Numbered from the stretch's first letter, positions 47,200 through 57,999 are shown. The stretch is 64,000 bases of DNA from Epiperipatus broadwayi (GCA_028023455.1 JAQFVV010000559.1:1-64000); one strand, 5' to 3'. Numbers and translations are program-made. The notes: a model not told the origin generated them from the sequence alone.

Positions 47200-49500
47200 C
47201 TGCTTTGCAGATCTTCGTTTCACCTTTTCTTACCTATTTCCTACCCTCATACCTTAGTTTGAACCCCAATCTATAGTAGTGTGTCTGCAATACGCTTATA
47301 TACCGAAAATCCCACCTAATTTTAAACCATGAGTACAATGCTCGTATTATATACATAAGTCATTCCTAAATAAATAAAAGATTATAGATTATGTATATGT
47401 TCACATAATTTTGATTTATTAAAAAGTAGGTTATATAAGTCGTAATTGCGCACACACTATGATATGCATTTTAAAACATATCAAAATTATAAATTGTTAA
47501 AGTTATTTTGTTTGAATCTATTTACAAATATATTACTGTCGTAATATATTTTGATTTAAAATAAAATTCATTTAGTAAATATTCGTTTAGTAAATAGATT
47601 CAAATATTGCAATTTAAAAGTAAAATCATTTTCTTTAATTTAATAAAAGTTATTCCAAATATTTCTGTTTAAATAAATCAGGGACAATAGTTTAATTAGT
47701 TAATGTTCTATAAGTTTATCTAAAAACAGCAGATGTCCACTTATGGTTTTCTTTAATTAATAAAAGTAATTTTTAATTAAATCTAGTTTGTAATTCGAAT
47801 GTCGACAGGGAAATTAACAAAAGAAATTAATTAATGTTGAATTCCTTCAGACATTCGGATAGATTTAATTACAGCTGATAAGTCTGATATATTTTTGTAA
47901 TGCTCCAGGGCAGTTCTATTGTTAAAGTCTACTATAAAAGAAGGGTTTTCTTTTGTTCTAAAGAGTTTTTTTCTTCTAATGTTTCTAAGAGAAATCATTC
48001 CGAGTTCTATTCTAGTAATTTGTAAATCTTAACATGACAGAGTAGAGCGCGAGAAGGCTATTTCTCTCCGGAATGGTCATCTGCTGCCATAGACCATAGG
48101 AAGTTATCACACAGGGAACCCCAGAACTGCTGCTGCTGCCAAAAATATGAACATTTCCAGATTTTGCTGTTAAATTATATAAAAACCTGCCGACCATCAA
48201 TCTGCCTAAAAATGCTTCTCCAGAGGTAACCCTAAATTAACCCAAGAGCTCTTGTGATAACTAACATGCTATAGCTATTTAAAATTGTTTTTCTTATATT
48301 TCACATAACTTCATTATGTATTTCTTTAACGTGTTTAAATATACTCAACATTTTGCTCTCTATCCTTGGGTTAATATTTTCTATTTATAAAGCTTTCTTT
48401 TATTTTATTATGATAATGTGTCAGAATCGTCTTTGACCGAGTGAACTATTCCCTTTATTGAAAGTGAGATGCTGTTATTAAGGCATATTTTAAATTTCTA
48501 AATAATTTCCAATTTTATTATCTTGCAAATCACTCGTTCGAGGGCGATTCTTTTCTTTAATATATAATATAATCACATAGTTTAAAATCTACATGTTATT
48601 GATTTTAATCTAATATGAGAGTATGTGTGAGGTCAATGATTAAATGTGTCCCCTAATGCATGATTGTATATATAAATCTATACTTACTTTTCAAACCCGC
48701 AAGCATGCATTTTCCTATTTTAATTACAGTGTTCTACTTTAATTACAAAATTCATCATTGATGTCGAGAATGTGCGGACCCCTTTTAAATGAATTTCTGG
48801 GAATTTGATTGGGCATTTCTCTTAATACAAGTAAAACCCATTCAGTATGTTTTATATACACTCGTCTCGTATTGCTGGTAAATGAATTTGTTGTTGAGAC
48901 CACTTTGTTTTATTTTTCCAAGGATTCTTTACACGGCTAAGGCCGTTCTCTTTGCCTTTTTGCAGTTTCCAGGCAGAGTATGTCACCAAATGACACACCT
49001 GGGAATTAAACGCAATTGTCATCCAGTCGCTAAGTTTTGGCTGTTCATAAAAATACTCTCCTACGGGTTAGCGGTGATATGCCCTCCGTAATCATTCTGG
49101 ATATTCAATATTGTTTTATTTTATATTTATTTTACAAAGCATCCGTGACTTAAACGTGTCACACCCTCCAACTTTAATAAATTTATTATCAGCAATACTG
49201 ACCTCCCAATGCAATTCTATTATTATTCTCAAATAAATGCTTTGATCACATTCCCACTTTGTTGCTTAGTAAGCTTTTGTCCGTGCTATTCTCGAAATCA
49301 ATAAATATTTTAGAACACTTAATTTTCAAATATTTTCTTAGACTTGTATAATTACTCAAAGCACCTCGCACATGTTCCTATCTCTGCAAGCACATTATCG
49401 TAATGCTATTAGCCTGAGGAATAGAATATATCACTTTGCTTTAAAACCATTTTGTTATTTATTGGAATATAATGCCAACAATTATTTAATACGCGTCCCT
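47200..49500. other. Mostly unique stretch with less AT-rich patches, no gene recognised
   Basis: The patches at about 48030-48200 and 48770-49100 have more even composition than the flanks. A short ORF at 48012-48200 (-) includes SSSSSGVP encoded by CTGCTGCTGC-type DNA; another at 48882-49091 (+) is Cys/Leu/Phe-rich. Neither matches a family I know. Around 47785-47860 a pair of short inverted strings (AATTCGAATGTC and GACATTCGGATAG) is the only structure seen. Confidence 0.3.
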
Positions 49501-49507
49501 GTCTCAT

Positions 49508-49901
49508 ATAAGCAGACAGTGGTATTATATATATAAATAAATTTTTGTGAAATTATTTAAAACTAAATTTGATATCTTATTTTATTGATTCCTATCACTG
49601 TCTCGGTCTCTATATATATATTTTCTGCATTTCTTTTGTAAATCCATAGACGTTAATTAGCCACCCAAGCTTCTTTTAGTATAGAGTCTTTTGTTTCTCC
49701 CTGACCATCAGGCACCGGTCAAAGGTTATACTAGTAATGGCATCAGATGCGTTATCAGGTAGATGGCGCTGTGAAATTTGGACTTTAGACTCAAACTTAG
49801 TATATCTAAAAGGCAACCCCTCCTAGAATGTTCAGTTTCGTGTCTGGGGTTTGAATTCTGCAGTGTGTTAGCGAGATAGACGATTCTGACTGTTACAATA
49901 T
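49508..49901. repeat. Dispersed repeat A, copy 2
   Basis: Second copy of the block at 1-402, same orientation, differing by a short deletion in the first AT tract and scattered substitutions. Both copies stop at the same TTACAATAT point, so this is a family terminus. A family C palindrome follows within 80 bp here; a different palindrome follows copy 1. Confidence 0.85.
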
Positions 49902-49976
49902 GTACAAATTCTTTTTTGGGACTTTATATTAGTATTAATAATGACAGAGTGTCAAGATAATTATATATATATAATT

Positions 49977-50228
49977 TGAATTCAGATTTTCAAGCTTCCT
50001 ATAACTATCCATTCCCTCTTATTGATACACATGACCACATACATGCAAGAAAGATAAATGATCTCCAATATAATATTTCATGCTGAACCAGCACTCATCA
50101 GTTGGTCCAAATCGTCATCTCCCATACATATATATAATCTGTGCTCAGTTAATATTAAAATAGCAATTCTTCAAACTTTAATGAATAGGCTTTAATCTTC
50201 GCCACCCTCCAACTCTCCAGCCATTTAT
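49977..50228 (-). mobile_element. Family C element, left half of a head-to-head pair (C4a)
   Basis: Minus-strand full-length family C copy: tRNA-like tail at 49977-50040 (CTTGAAAATCTGAATTC on minus), hammerhead at 50065-50105, and the 5' body ending near 50228. It faces the plus-strand copy C4b with only a few bases between, producing an inverted repeat of about 530 bp. Confidence 0.8.
50065..50105 (-). ncRNA. Hammerhead ribozyme motif, predicted intact
   Basis: Minus strand: CCAA (stem I) - CTGATGA - GTGCTG GTT CAGCAT (stem II, one G-U) - GAAA - a short stem III with loop ATT - UA - TTGG (stem I). All core nucleotides and the NUH cleavage site are present. Beyond CCAA/TTGG, ATGAC and GATCAT can extend stem I after an internal loop, as natural type I ribozymes do. 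Confidence 0.75.
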
Positions 50229-50510
50229 ATCATTAAATATCTGATATGGATGGCTGAGGAGTTGGAACGTGGAGAAGATTGAAGCTTGTCCATTAAATTT
50301 TGAAGATTCTCTATCTTAATATAAACTGAATACTGATTATATATGTGTGTAGAAGATGATGATATGGACCAAATGCTAAATGCTGATTCAGCATGAAATA
50401 CATATACTGGAAATCATTTATCTTTCTGACATGGATGTGATTATGGATATGAGTTGTATAAGATGGAGTGGATAGTTGCAGGGAGCTTGAAAATCTGAGT
50501 TCAAGTCCCT
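50229..50510 (+). mobile_element. Family C element, right half of a head-to-head pair (C4b)
   Basis: Plus-strand copy: GATATGGATGGCTGAGGAGT, TTGAAGCTTGTCCATTAAA, a decayed ribozyme region (ATGCTAA for CTGATGA near 50373), TTCTGACATGGATGTG, and the tail GGAGCTTGAAAATCTGAG with the B box GAGTTCAAGTCCC. The two halves have diverged separately: the left keeps the ribozyme, the right has lost it. Confidence 0.75.
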
Positions 50511-50744
50511 TCTAATTATATTAAGTTCAATATAGACAATATACTTGTATTTAAATATTATATATATTCATAGTATGTGTAATGTTAAGAGTATTATGAA
50601 TGTGCAATATTCATAAATGTGACTATATGAAATGCTTGATTAGAGTCTGTGCTAGTGTCACTTATTAAATGAAATTCCAAAGCAATATATATATGTATGC
50701 ATATACTGAACATAGCTTTAACATATTTGAATATTATATGTGGA

Positions 50745-51370
50745 AATATCTGTTTTGAAATTTCATATGATAAAAATCATTGTCAGGTGTTAATAGACAG
50801 TAATCAATGAAAATAGGAACTTGTAGACACTTTCTGCATTGAAAAGTGTATGTGTCTGTATGCAATCTCTTGATATATATAGTTTAAAGCGCTGCTGTAT
50901 TTATTTAAGGCGCAAGGAAAGAACGTTTGCAATCTTTCACAATTTCTTACAAATAATAGACTGTTCTACCGTTTAGTCAAATGATATAATTTTATAATAG
51001 ATGGACATGTTTGATTTTATATGTGAAAATACCTGTTTTGAATTTTCATATGATAAAAATCACTGTCTGACGTTAATGGGCAGTAATTAATGAAAGTAGG
51101 AACCTGTAAATACTTCCTACATTCAAACTGAATGGTGGAAGAGTCTATTATTTGTAAGGAAATATGAAAGGTTGGGAACTTTCCGTATGCTGTAAATAAA
51201 TGCTGTAGCGCTTTAGTCTATATTTATATCAAGAGATTGTATTAAAAGTAAACATTTTTGAATTCAGAAAATGTCTACAGGTTCCTATTTTTATTGATTA
51301 CTGTCTATTAATATCTGTCATTGATTTTTTATATGAAATTCAAAACAAATATTTCCACATATAAAATTCA
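50745..51370. repeat. Repeat family H: two direct and one inverted copy
   Basis: The block GTTTTGAATTTTCATATGAT ... GTTAATGGGCAGTAATTAAT ... AGGAACCTGTA occurs on plus near 50751 and 51031 (period about 280 bp) and inverted near 51358-51260. The segment with TATATCAAGAGATTGTA (51220) is the inverted counterpart of GCAATCTCTTGATATATA (50862). No ORF. Confidence 0.75.
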
Positions 51371-51445
51371 AACATTTCCATCTGTTAAAAATTATATATT
51401 TATATGTAATAATCGATAACTTTTACTAGTGCAGTGATAAATAAT

Positions 51446-51903
51446 AAAACAGAAATTCATACAACATTACAATACTAGCCAACATTTTTTTTTTACAAAT
51501 ATTCTTCTACAACCATGGTTTTATTTTTTAACAAATAAATCTTTTCAAGTAAAATTCTACTAAACATACAACATATATATACAAAACAAAATATTGTTCC
51601 CATCATTCACTTTAAAAACTAAACTCCTTTAATATCAAAGGATGTCTTCATAAGATTGATGGTCTCAGATTCATAAAAAAATATGATCAATCTCATGAAA
51701 ATATCCTTTGATATTAAAGAAAGATGGGTTATTTAATGTGAATGATGGGAAAATTATTTTGTTTGGGATATATATGTGGGATATTTAGTTGAATTTTACT
51801 TGAAAAGGTCTATTTGTTAATAGATGAAATCATGTTGTGGAGAAATTTTAGTAAAATTTTATTTTTGGATAGTATTGTAATGTTATAATGAATTTCTATT
51901 TTA
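51446..51903. repeat. Large palindrome (family I), copy 2
   Basis: Arms of about 200 bp: AACAGAAATTCATACAACAT, AACTCCTTTAATATCAAAGG and ACATACAACATATATA on the left, inverted as CTTTGATATTAAAGAAAG and ATGAATTTCTATTTT on the right. Shares sequence with 32325-32795, including GATGTCTTCATAAGATTGAT. Confidence 0.8.
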
Positions 51904-52159
51904 TTTATAATTACTAATATAGCATTAGGCAGTATTTAATTTTTATTTAATGATAAATAATATTTAATTAAACTTACAATAAAATTAGGTATATGAATAT
52001 TTTTTAAAACTTCAATAGTTTCATTCACAAAACTAGTAGCAAAGGTAGTGTAATCACATCTACTTTTCAAATTATCAGTCTCCAGTTTAACATCATTGAT
52101 ACGTTTCATGAAATTATTTGCATTATAATTGTGATGAGGTTATAAACTACCTTATGTGA

Positions 52160-52345
52160 CTGTATATGTGTTGGAGATGGTAACACGAACCAACTGATGA
52201 ATGCAGGTTCAGCATGAAATATGTGTATTGGAGATTATTTATATTTTTCACATGTATGTGGTCATGTGTATCAGTTGTTTAAGATGGATTGGATAGCTGT
52301 TGGAGTTGAAAGTCTGGGTTCAAGCCCCTTATAATTATATTGTTT
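52160..52345 (+). mobile_element. Family C element with hammerhead and tRNA-like tail (C5)
   Basis: 5'-truncated copy that starts near the GTATATGTGTTGGAGATGG tract. It has the hammerhead at 52190-52231, then CACATGTATGTGGTCATGTG, TTAAGATGGATTGGATAGC and a well-preserved B box, GGGTTCAAGCCCC. Both the ribozyme and the putative Pol III box look intact. Confidence 0.8.
52190..52231 (+). ncRNA. Hammerhead ribozyme motif, predicted intact
   Basis: CCAA - CTGATGA - ATGC AGGTTCA GCAT (stem II four pairs, seven-base loop) - GAAA - short stem III closed by A-U with loop ATGT - UA cleavage position - TTGG. All invariant positions agree with the type I consensus. It lies about 80 bp upstream of the B box of the same element. 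Confidence 0.78.
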
Positions 52346-52513
52346 TACATTTAAACCTATTTATTACTTAAGTTGATGAATTAATAAAGCTTAAAAATCA
52401 TTTTGAAATAAATTTCTGATTTATGTGTCATAAATTAATTCTTTGATTTCCTTTTTAAAATGTATCAATGGGTCATTATAATTTTTTTAGTATTTTCTTC
52501 TAATAATTGCCAC

Positions 52514-52625
52514 ACTTTCTTTTTTTTTCTCATGTGTCATAGCATCAGCTGGGAAGCGAACCCGCTAACCCGGGACAACTGCTTGTAAACAGTCGTCGCT
52601 GACCTCTCGACCACCAATGCTTACT
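52514..52625 (-). mobile_element. tRNA-derived SINE, family D copy D7
   Basis: Minus-strand SINE of the longer subtype: GCATTGGTGGTCGAGAGGTC, GCGACGACTG, CCCGGGTTAGCGGGTTCGC (duplicated T-arm string, shared with D3), then an A-rich tail seen as a T-run at 52519-52528. Likely TSD TTGCCAC at 52507-52513 and 52626-52632, extendable with mismatches. Confidence 0.82.
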
Positions 52626-53510
52626 TTGCCACTCTTGAATCAAAATTACTGCAGTGTATTTCGTTTTATCTTCAGAAAGAATAGTAATAGATTTATTGTC
52701 TTATAAATTCAAACAAAGCCTTCTTTTCATTATATGATAAATTACTTTTAGATTGTTTTGCTTTTTAAAATTTTTTGTATAAATTGTTTTCACAACTTCT
52801 CCCGTGTGGATTCTTACTAAAATATTTTCAATTTTGCAAACAATACCCTTGATAGGACATTTCTAAGATGTAATTTCAAAATTAAAACATTCAACCTTTA
52901 TTTAAAACATTTAATTCAGTTTCTTAAAATTTGATATTTCACTCTTTATCAGTAAGTGAAGAAAATGTTCTACTGGTTATCAGACCTATTTTTTGTTTTC
53001 ATGATCTTAGTACAATTATACATTAGGGTTGGCTATAAGTTTATTAATTTAACTGAAATAAAAGAATTTTAGTTTCATCTATTAAAACCAATTATCATAG
53101 TTAAGACATGTTCATGACGTCTTTGTTATTTAGCCAAATGATAAGGCTGTTCTTAATGATTTCATAATTTTTTGAACACTTTCGAATGTAACATCAATAG
53201 AAAACAATAATCATTTTCGTTTTTAAATGTTTTAATTAAAGGAGATAGACTTGATTTTTTTTGTCATGCTATATATAGAAAACAAACACAGGAAGATATT
53301 TACTCCTCTTCTGACTACCATCCTGTTTAATATTTTCATGACTAGAACACTGTTAAATAAACCCAAAAAGCTTTCTGATAGCAAATATATTCACTAAGAT
53401 TTCCCTATTACTAAAAAACTGTTACTTGAAGAAACAGTATTATTAATACGATCTTTTTATATAAAAATGGAATACATTGTACAGGCTTAACATCTGCATT
53501 TATATATGTA

Positions 53511-53600
53511 ATATATGCGGGATTCGAACTCAGACCTTTACACGTATGGTACTGAGAGTTGTGGGTCGTGTGAAGGTCTGAATTCGAATCCTGCATTAAA
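53511..53600. repeat. Palindromic pair of tRNA-like B-box segments
   Basis: GGATTCGAACTCAGACCTTT at 53520 and its inverted partner AAGGTCTGAATTCGAATCC at 53569-53587 flank a GAGAGTTGTGGGTCGTG centre. The right half resembles the tail of family C (compare GAGTGGTGGGTCATGTGAAAG at 44228), so this is probably two facing remnants of that tail. Confidence 0.65.
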
Positions 53601-53970
53601 ATGGAAGTAAATATTTCAGCAATTAAGAAGGTTTTGCTTTTCATAAAAGAATTCATTGATAAAATTAATAATGTTTTTAAGTCAAATAATATCAACAACT
53701 ATTCTAAAAAACAATTTATAATCCTATTTTAAAAATTAATAAAATCTTTGCAGTCCCAGATATGAAATTCCTTTCCTGAATGTTCAATCAATTTAGAAAT
53801 AATATCCAAAAAATTAAGGATATTTTTGTTATCAGAGAAGATTCTAGTTTATCATCTACTCATTCACATATTAAATTAACAAAACATGATATAAATTTTA
53901 ATAATAAAAATTATCCAATTACCGGATTATTAAGAGATTCTGAGGTTTTAAAAGACTCTATAACATGAAT
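53600..53970 (+). other. Possible decayed coding stretch, unidentified
   Basis: The plus strand at 53780-53968 is open for 62 codons with ordinary residue mix (FRNNIQKIKDIFVIRED, then LTKHDINFNNKNYPITG) and the preceding 180 bp gives similar lysine/isoleucine-rich sequence with stops. It may be a PLE N-terminal remnant, since those regions are Lys/Asn-rich, but no diagnostic motif is present. Confidence 0.25.
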
Positions 53971-54047
53971 AAATGTCTGAATTAAATATTATTTCTGTTG
54001 GAAAAAGATACTAGAAAAAACTCTTATTTAAAATTCTTCAATCAAAA

Positions 54048-54545
54048 TAGTAAATAAAATAAAGTTTTACATCACATGACTTAAACTGATAAGATTGTAT
54101 TACAAAACAAAAAAAAAATGAGCATGCTAATAGCTCTAAACAAGCTTTATTATAAATGCTGCAAGAGAAAGCATTCAAAATCTCTAGCTATTGGCTATCG
54201 TTAGTGAGGCGGTAGGATATTCCAACACTAGATGTAAAACATTAACTCAAGGCCAGCACTTATCTGATATGTAACTATTAAGTAGAAAAGCTGAAATTTT
54301 CAGACATCTATGAATAGGTATATGAGTCTGAATAATTTTCAGGTACACCATATATTAATAGCCTTAGCAATACAACATTGCTTAAGACTCAAAAGCAAAA
54401 CTATAATAGTAAATAAAATCGAGTCATATATCATGTGACTTAACTTGATAAGCTTGTATTACAAAATAAAATAATGAGCGTGCTAATAGCTGTAAACAAG
54501 CTTTATCGATAAATGATGACACACATTATTTTATTTAATCAATAA
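54048..54545 (+). mobile_element. Family L element, dimer-like copy (L1/L2)
   Basis: The segment AGTAAATAAAATAAAG, CATCACATGACTTAA, GAGCATGCTAATAGCT, AACAAGCTTTAT at 54048-54155 recurs at 54408-54515, a period of about 360 bp. The third relative at 54712-54992 is shorter and carries the hammerhead. Here the ribozyme region is not recognisable. No ORF. Confidence 0.6.
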
Positions 54546-54711
54546 TCTATAATAATGGAAAGGAGATAAAAATAATAAATTTAGAAGAGTAACACATTAT
54601 TATAGGTTAAGAAAGCTCTGGAAAAATCAGTTTGCATCATATAAAACTTAACTACTTTTAAATATTTTCTATAAATAGATTTGTTTGAATGTGAACATGT
54701 ATTTTAATAAA

Positions 54712-54992
54712 TAGTCAAAATAAGGGTCATAGATCACATGACCCTATCTCTTAAGCTTGTAAGTTATAAACAATGAGGATTGCCAATTCCTCTACAAGCT
54801 TTATGATAAATGCTTAGCCAGTGCACTTAAAATATTTCTGTCAGAACCTACCCTGACACCTCTCTGAGGAGTGCCAAAGCACGAAACCATGGTCAGGGGT
54901 TTGGGGAGAGGTTCCTGACAGAGATATTTTAAGTGCTGGCTCTGGCTAAGCATTTATCATAAAGCTTGTAGAGGAATTGGCAATCCTCATTG
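54712..54992 (+). mobile_element. Family L element with central hammerhead and 14 bp TSD (L3)
   Basis: A 281 bp insertion with the perfect 14 bp TSD TGTATTTTAATAAA (54698-54711 and 54993-55006). It starts TAGTCAAAATAAGGGTCATA and contains a palindrome whose 75-80 bp arms (CAATGAGGATTGCCAATTCC ... CTGTCAG and the inverse) are nearly perfect. A hammerhead (54858-54900) sits at the centre, so the arms prolong stem I. No protein-coding capacity. Relatives at 54048 and 54408 share only the first part. Confidence 0.85.
54858..54900 (+). ncRNA. Hammerhead ribozyme motif, predicted intact (best in window)
   Basis: ACCTCT (stem I) - CTGAGGA (CUGANGA core) - GTGC CAAA GCAC (perfect stem II) - GAAA - CCATGG (stem III) - TC, giving a GUC cleavage triplet - AGGGGT (stem I). 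Stem I then continues through an internal loop into the long arms (AGAACC with GGTTCCTGACAG). Every invariant position is present. Confidence 0.8.
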
Positions 54993-55019
54993 TGTATTTT
55001 AATAAACTTTTTTCAGCCA

Positions 55020-55990
55020 TGTTCATTTGATGAAACAAAATAATTAGAACAGATCTACATTTCTTTCAGGCATTTCGTAAATTTAACTAAAGATACAACC
55101 ATATACAAAGAATTACCACCTTAATATATCCATAAAGCCATCTTTTATCTATGAAAATGTTCTAATTAAAACATACAAAAACACACAACACGTGTACACA
55201 CATATACATCTTTTTATGTAGAAAAATAAAATTTTTATTTTGAACAAACAAATAAAATAATAAAATGTTTTACTTCATTAAAATGAAAATATGTACGTTA
55301 AGTGACTGCCAGAGAACGGGGAAAAGCGATAAGAAAATATAATACTACGACAAACGATAACCTTTATCATCATCTGTACCATCATCTTTACTTCGGCTTT
55401 CCATCCTTCTATCACAATTTATTTTAGCATACCAATTTAACAGCTACATCATAAAACTTAATATACTTTTGTATCGTTAAGTGAATAAATATTAAAAGCA
55501 TGCATACATAAAACACCTACATATATAGGCAACACGTTCCAATCGTTATCTTTATATACTGTGATATATATGGAGTGCCGTTACTTTGTAATTTATTTCT
55601 TGCAGTGACAGATTCTAACTAGATTTAAGAATCAATCAATCAATCTGTATATCAATTTTAAGTAAAATATGTTTAAAAATAGTACTTCATTAATTTTTAT
55701 GATCAGTTCTTATCACATTCACTAAATGATTACTAAATCAATACTATTAAAGTTGTACCTAATTAAATTTTTATTAACTCGTATGTAATATATCATTTTA
55801 TATTCTTTATAATAAACTCACGTCAATCCATAGTCAAAACAATTAGTGAAAAATTATAAATTATTAAACAGTTTTTTAAACAACTTTATATTTTCTGACT
55901 AATATTTCCTTATAATAGATTATATGTATCCTACTATTTAGATAATAGTTGAATTATAAAGAAAAATCAATTTTCATTTATTACTGTTAC
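55020..55990. other. AT-rich stretch, nothing recognised
   Basis: No gene or shared repeat supported. Confidence 0.35.
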
Positions 55991-56015
55991 TTTTATTACA
56001 ATATATTTTTATTTA

Positions 56016-56405
56016 AACAGGCAAAACTTACTATATATATTGCCACACACAGCAAGCTAGAGTAATCAATGTATGCCAGAAGGCTTGCGCATAAAATCCC
56101 CATCTAGTGCCTACTCATCCAATATCCCCAGACTAGTTTCTGGCTTATGACCTTCGCCAGTGAGGAGCCTTAGAACTGAGAGTACTGCACCTAGATCTTA
56201 GGATCCACGGCTCCTCACTGACGAAGGCCATAAGCCAGAAACTAGTATGGGGATATTGGATGAGTAGGCACTAGATGGGGATTTTATGCACAAGCCTTCT
56301 GGCATCCATTGATTACTTTAGCTTGTTGTATGTGGCAATACATGTAGGGAGTTTTGCCAGTTTTAATAACAGCTATAAGCAAGCATAAGAAATGGTGATC
56401 ATGTC
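56016..56405 (-). mobile_element. Family B retroelement, copy B8 with two facing hammerhead-like cores
   Basis: Minus-oriented insertion with a perfect 13 bp TSD, ATATTTTTATTTA (56003-56015 and 56406-56418). The left edge AACAGGCAAAACTT is the conserved 3' terminus. The minus-strand unit has a core at 56125-56166 (CTGGCGA, one core base changed), and the inverted part has its own core on the plus strand at 56212-56253 (CTGACGA, GGC/GCC, GAAACTAGTA, TGGGGA). The two ribozyme-like strings face each other over about 45 bp. Confidence 0.83.
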
Positions 56406-56795
56406 ATATTTTTATTTAGTTAATCGAAAGTATGATATTTTATAACGATAATAAGAAACGATAGGCCACAATAAAAAAATAGTGAATTTACATACTCTGT
56501 TTAATTGTATCAAAACACATTTTGCATTACTTTCTTAACTTACTTCTCATTATATGATCTCCCGGCTTATTCTTAGGAATTATTTAGCCCTAGATTTTAG
56601 TCAAATGGTAATTGCAATAGATTTTATAATCGACTTCTAATTAATCAGCTTTTATTTACATAGGTACAATTTTTCTAATGTAACTGCATTTTTCATCTGG
56701 ATAAATGCCACGTATCTGATGGCTACTTTATTGCTCAAATTTATTTATGTCTCAAAACCATTCACCATTTATTTTATTAACAATTTCTGAAAAAA

Positions 56796-56862
56796 ACCTT
56801 GTGATATAATGGCAGTGCATTCGTCTGTTGCTTTCACAATCTGACTTCGAATCCAGACTGAT
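56796..56862 (+). mobile_element. tRNA-like SINE head, family E copy 2
   Basis: ACCTTGTGATATAATGGCAG, then TGCATTCGTCTGTTGC, then a B box in GACTTCGAATCCAG; spacing matches the copy at 6494. Better preserved than copy 1. No TSD identified. Confidence 0.55.
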
Positions 56863-57527
56863 TTATGTTTTAAAGCTTTTAACTGGAACTTCTTTTGTCA
56901 GATAGTCGGTTGATTATTAAACATCTAGCCATTTTTATCAGACATGTTGCTTTACCAATGAGGATGGAAAATCATTCACACTCTCAGCATTTGGTAATTG
57001 ATTATCCTTGTGATTAATGCTTTCTTTTTTATTGGTTTTTAGGAGTTACTGGAAAGGTCTTTTTTTATGTATACAGTAGACTATTGAAAGGGTGTTTTGC
57101 TTTTTACTGAAAAATAAAACTTAGTCGATTTTATACAATATAACAATCGAAATTAAAGTGAAGATCGAATATAACCACAAAAACAATATCTGCAACTACC
57201 AGGGCTTTATCTAGGCATTTAAACCTAGAAAAATTTATAGAGTAGACAGATACGCGCTGTTAAGATTCCACTTTATTTAAATATTCCGATCGTTAGCCCA
57301 AGTCACTAGCTCAGCGGAGACGCAGAGATAAAAATCTATATCTTAATTTATATCTTAAATATAAATAAATAAAAGCCACTGCCAGAAATTAACACATAAA
57401 AATATTTATTTACGCACATATAAAATAACATTTAAATTTTGAGGAATAAGTTTAACATTTTAGATTTTTATATTAACTTTTAATTTTACATTTAACTAAG
57501 TTTCAATGAGTTTAATATTTTATTTAG

Positions 57528-57895
57528 CTAGTCAAGTATGAATAGACTACATAGATCTGCATTTGAAAAGAAAATATTCTTCCCTGATTTAACCTTAGGC
57601 CACAAATTTCGCAACCAAACTGGCGCCAATCCATCTGATACATTCATGTATTCAATGTAGCATGATACGACAACACAAAATACTATACTGTCAGGAAAGT
57701 ACATCTGAACAGTAAGTAGAATTAGAGAAGACATTGACTCTCCACCAACAGGAATGTCACATCTGTTGGCAAGTAGAACAATAAACAAAAAACTCCATAG
57801 GAATGGACTGCGGTCTTCTGCCGAATTACCAACCCATCCATAGGCAAACAGAAGGTGTATGGCATATATATGCAATCCTGCCCAAAGCGGATCTC
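57528..57895 (-). CDS. Candidate terminal exon of an unidentified host membrane protein
   Basis: A minus-strand frame is open from about 57895 to the stop at 57528. It reads DPLWAGLHIYAIHLLFAYGW, then GNSAEDRSPFLWSFLFIVLL, CDIPVGGESMSSLILLTVQM, YFPDSIVFCVVVSCYIEYM, LAPVWLRNLWPKVKSG and a short tail. There are about three hydrophobic segments of membrane length (around FLWSFLFIVLL, SLILLTVQM and IVFCVVVSCY). Residue choice (Trp, Cys, Gly, Asp-Pro) is unlike the AT-driven ORFs elsewhere. No ATG starts it; AG acceptor-like sites lie just upstream (TTTGGGCAG and ATGAG), and an AATAAA lies just past the stop (plus-strand TTTATT near 57520). I do not recognise the family. It could also be a processed fragment or chance. 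Confidence 0.35.
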
Positions 57896-57999
57896 ATACT
57901 ACATCTACTAATTACACAAATATATCCAATCCATTGAGCCAATTCAACTACGAAACGAATAACCTAAGATTACCCTCCCTTAATATAACTTTACAAAAC

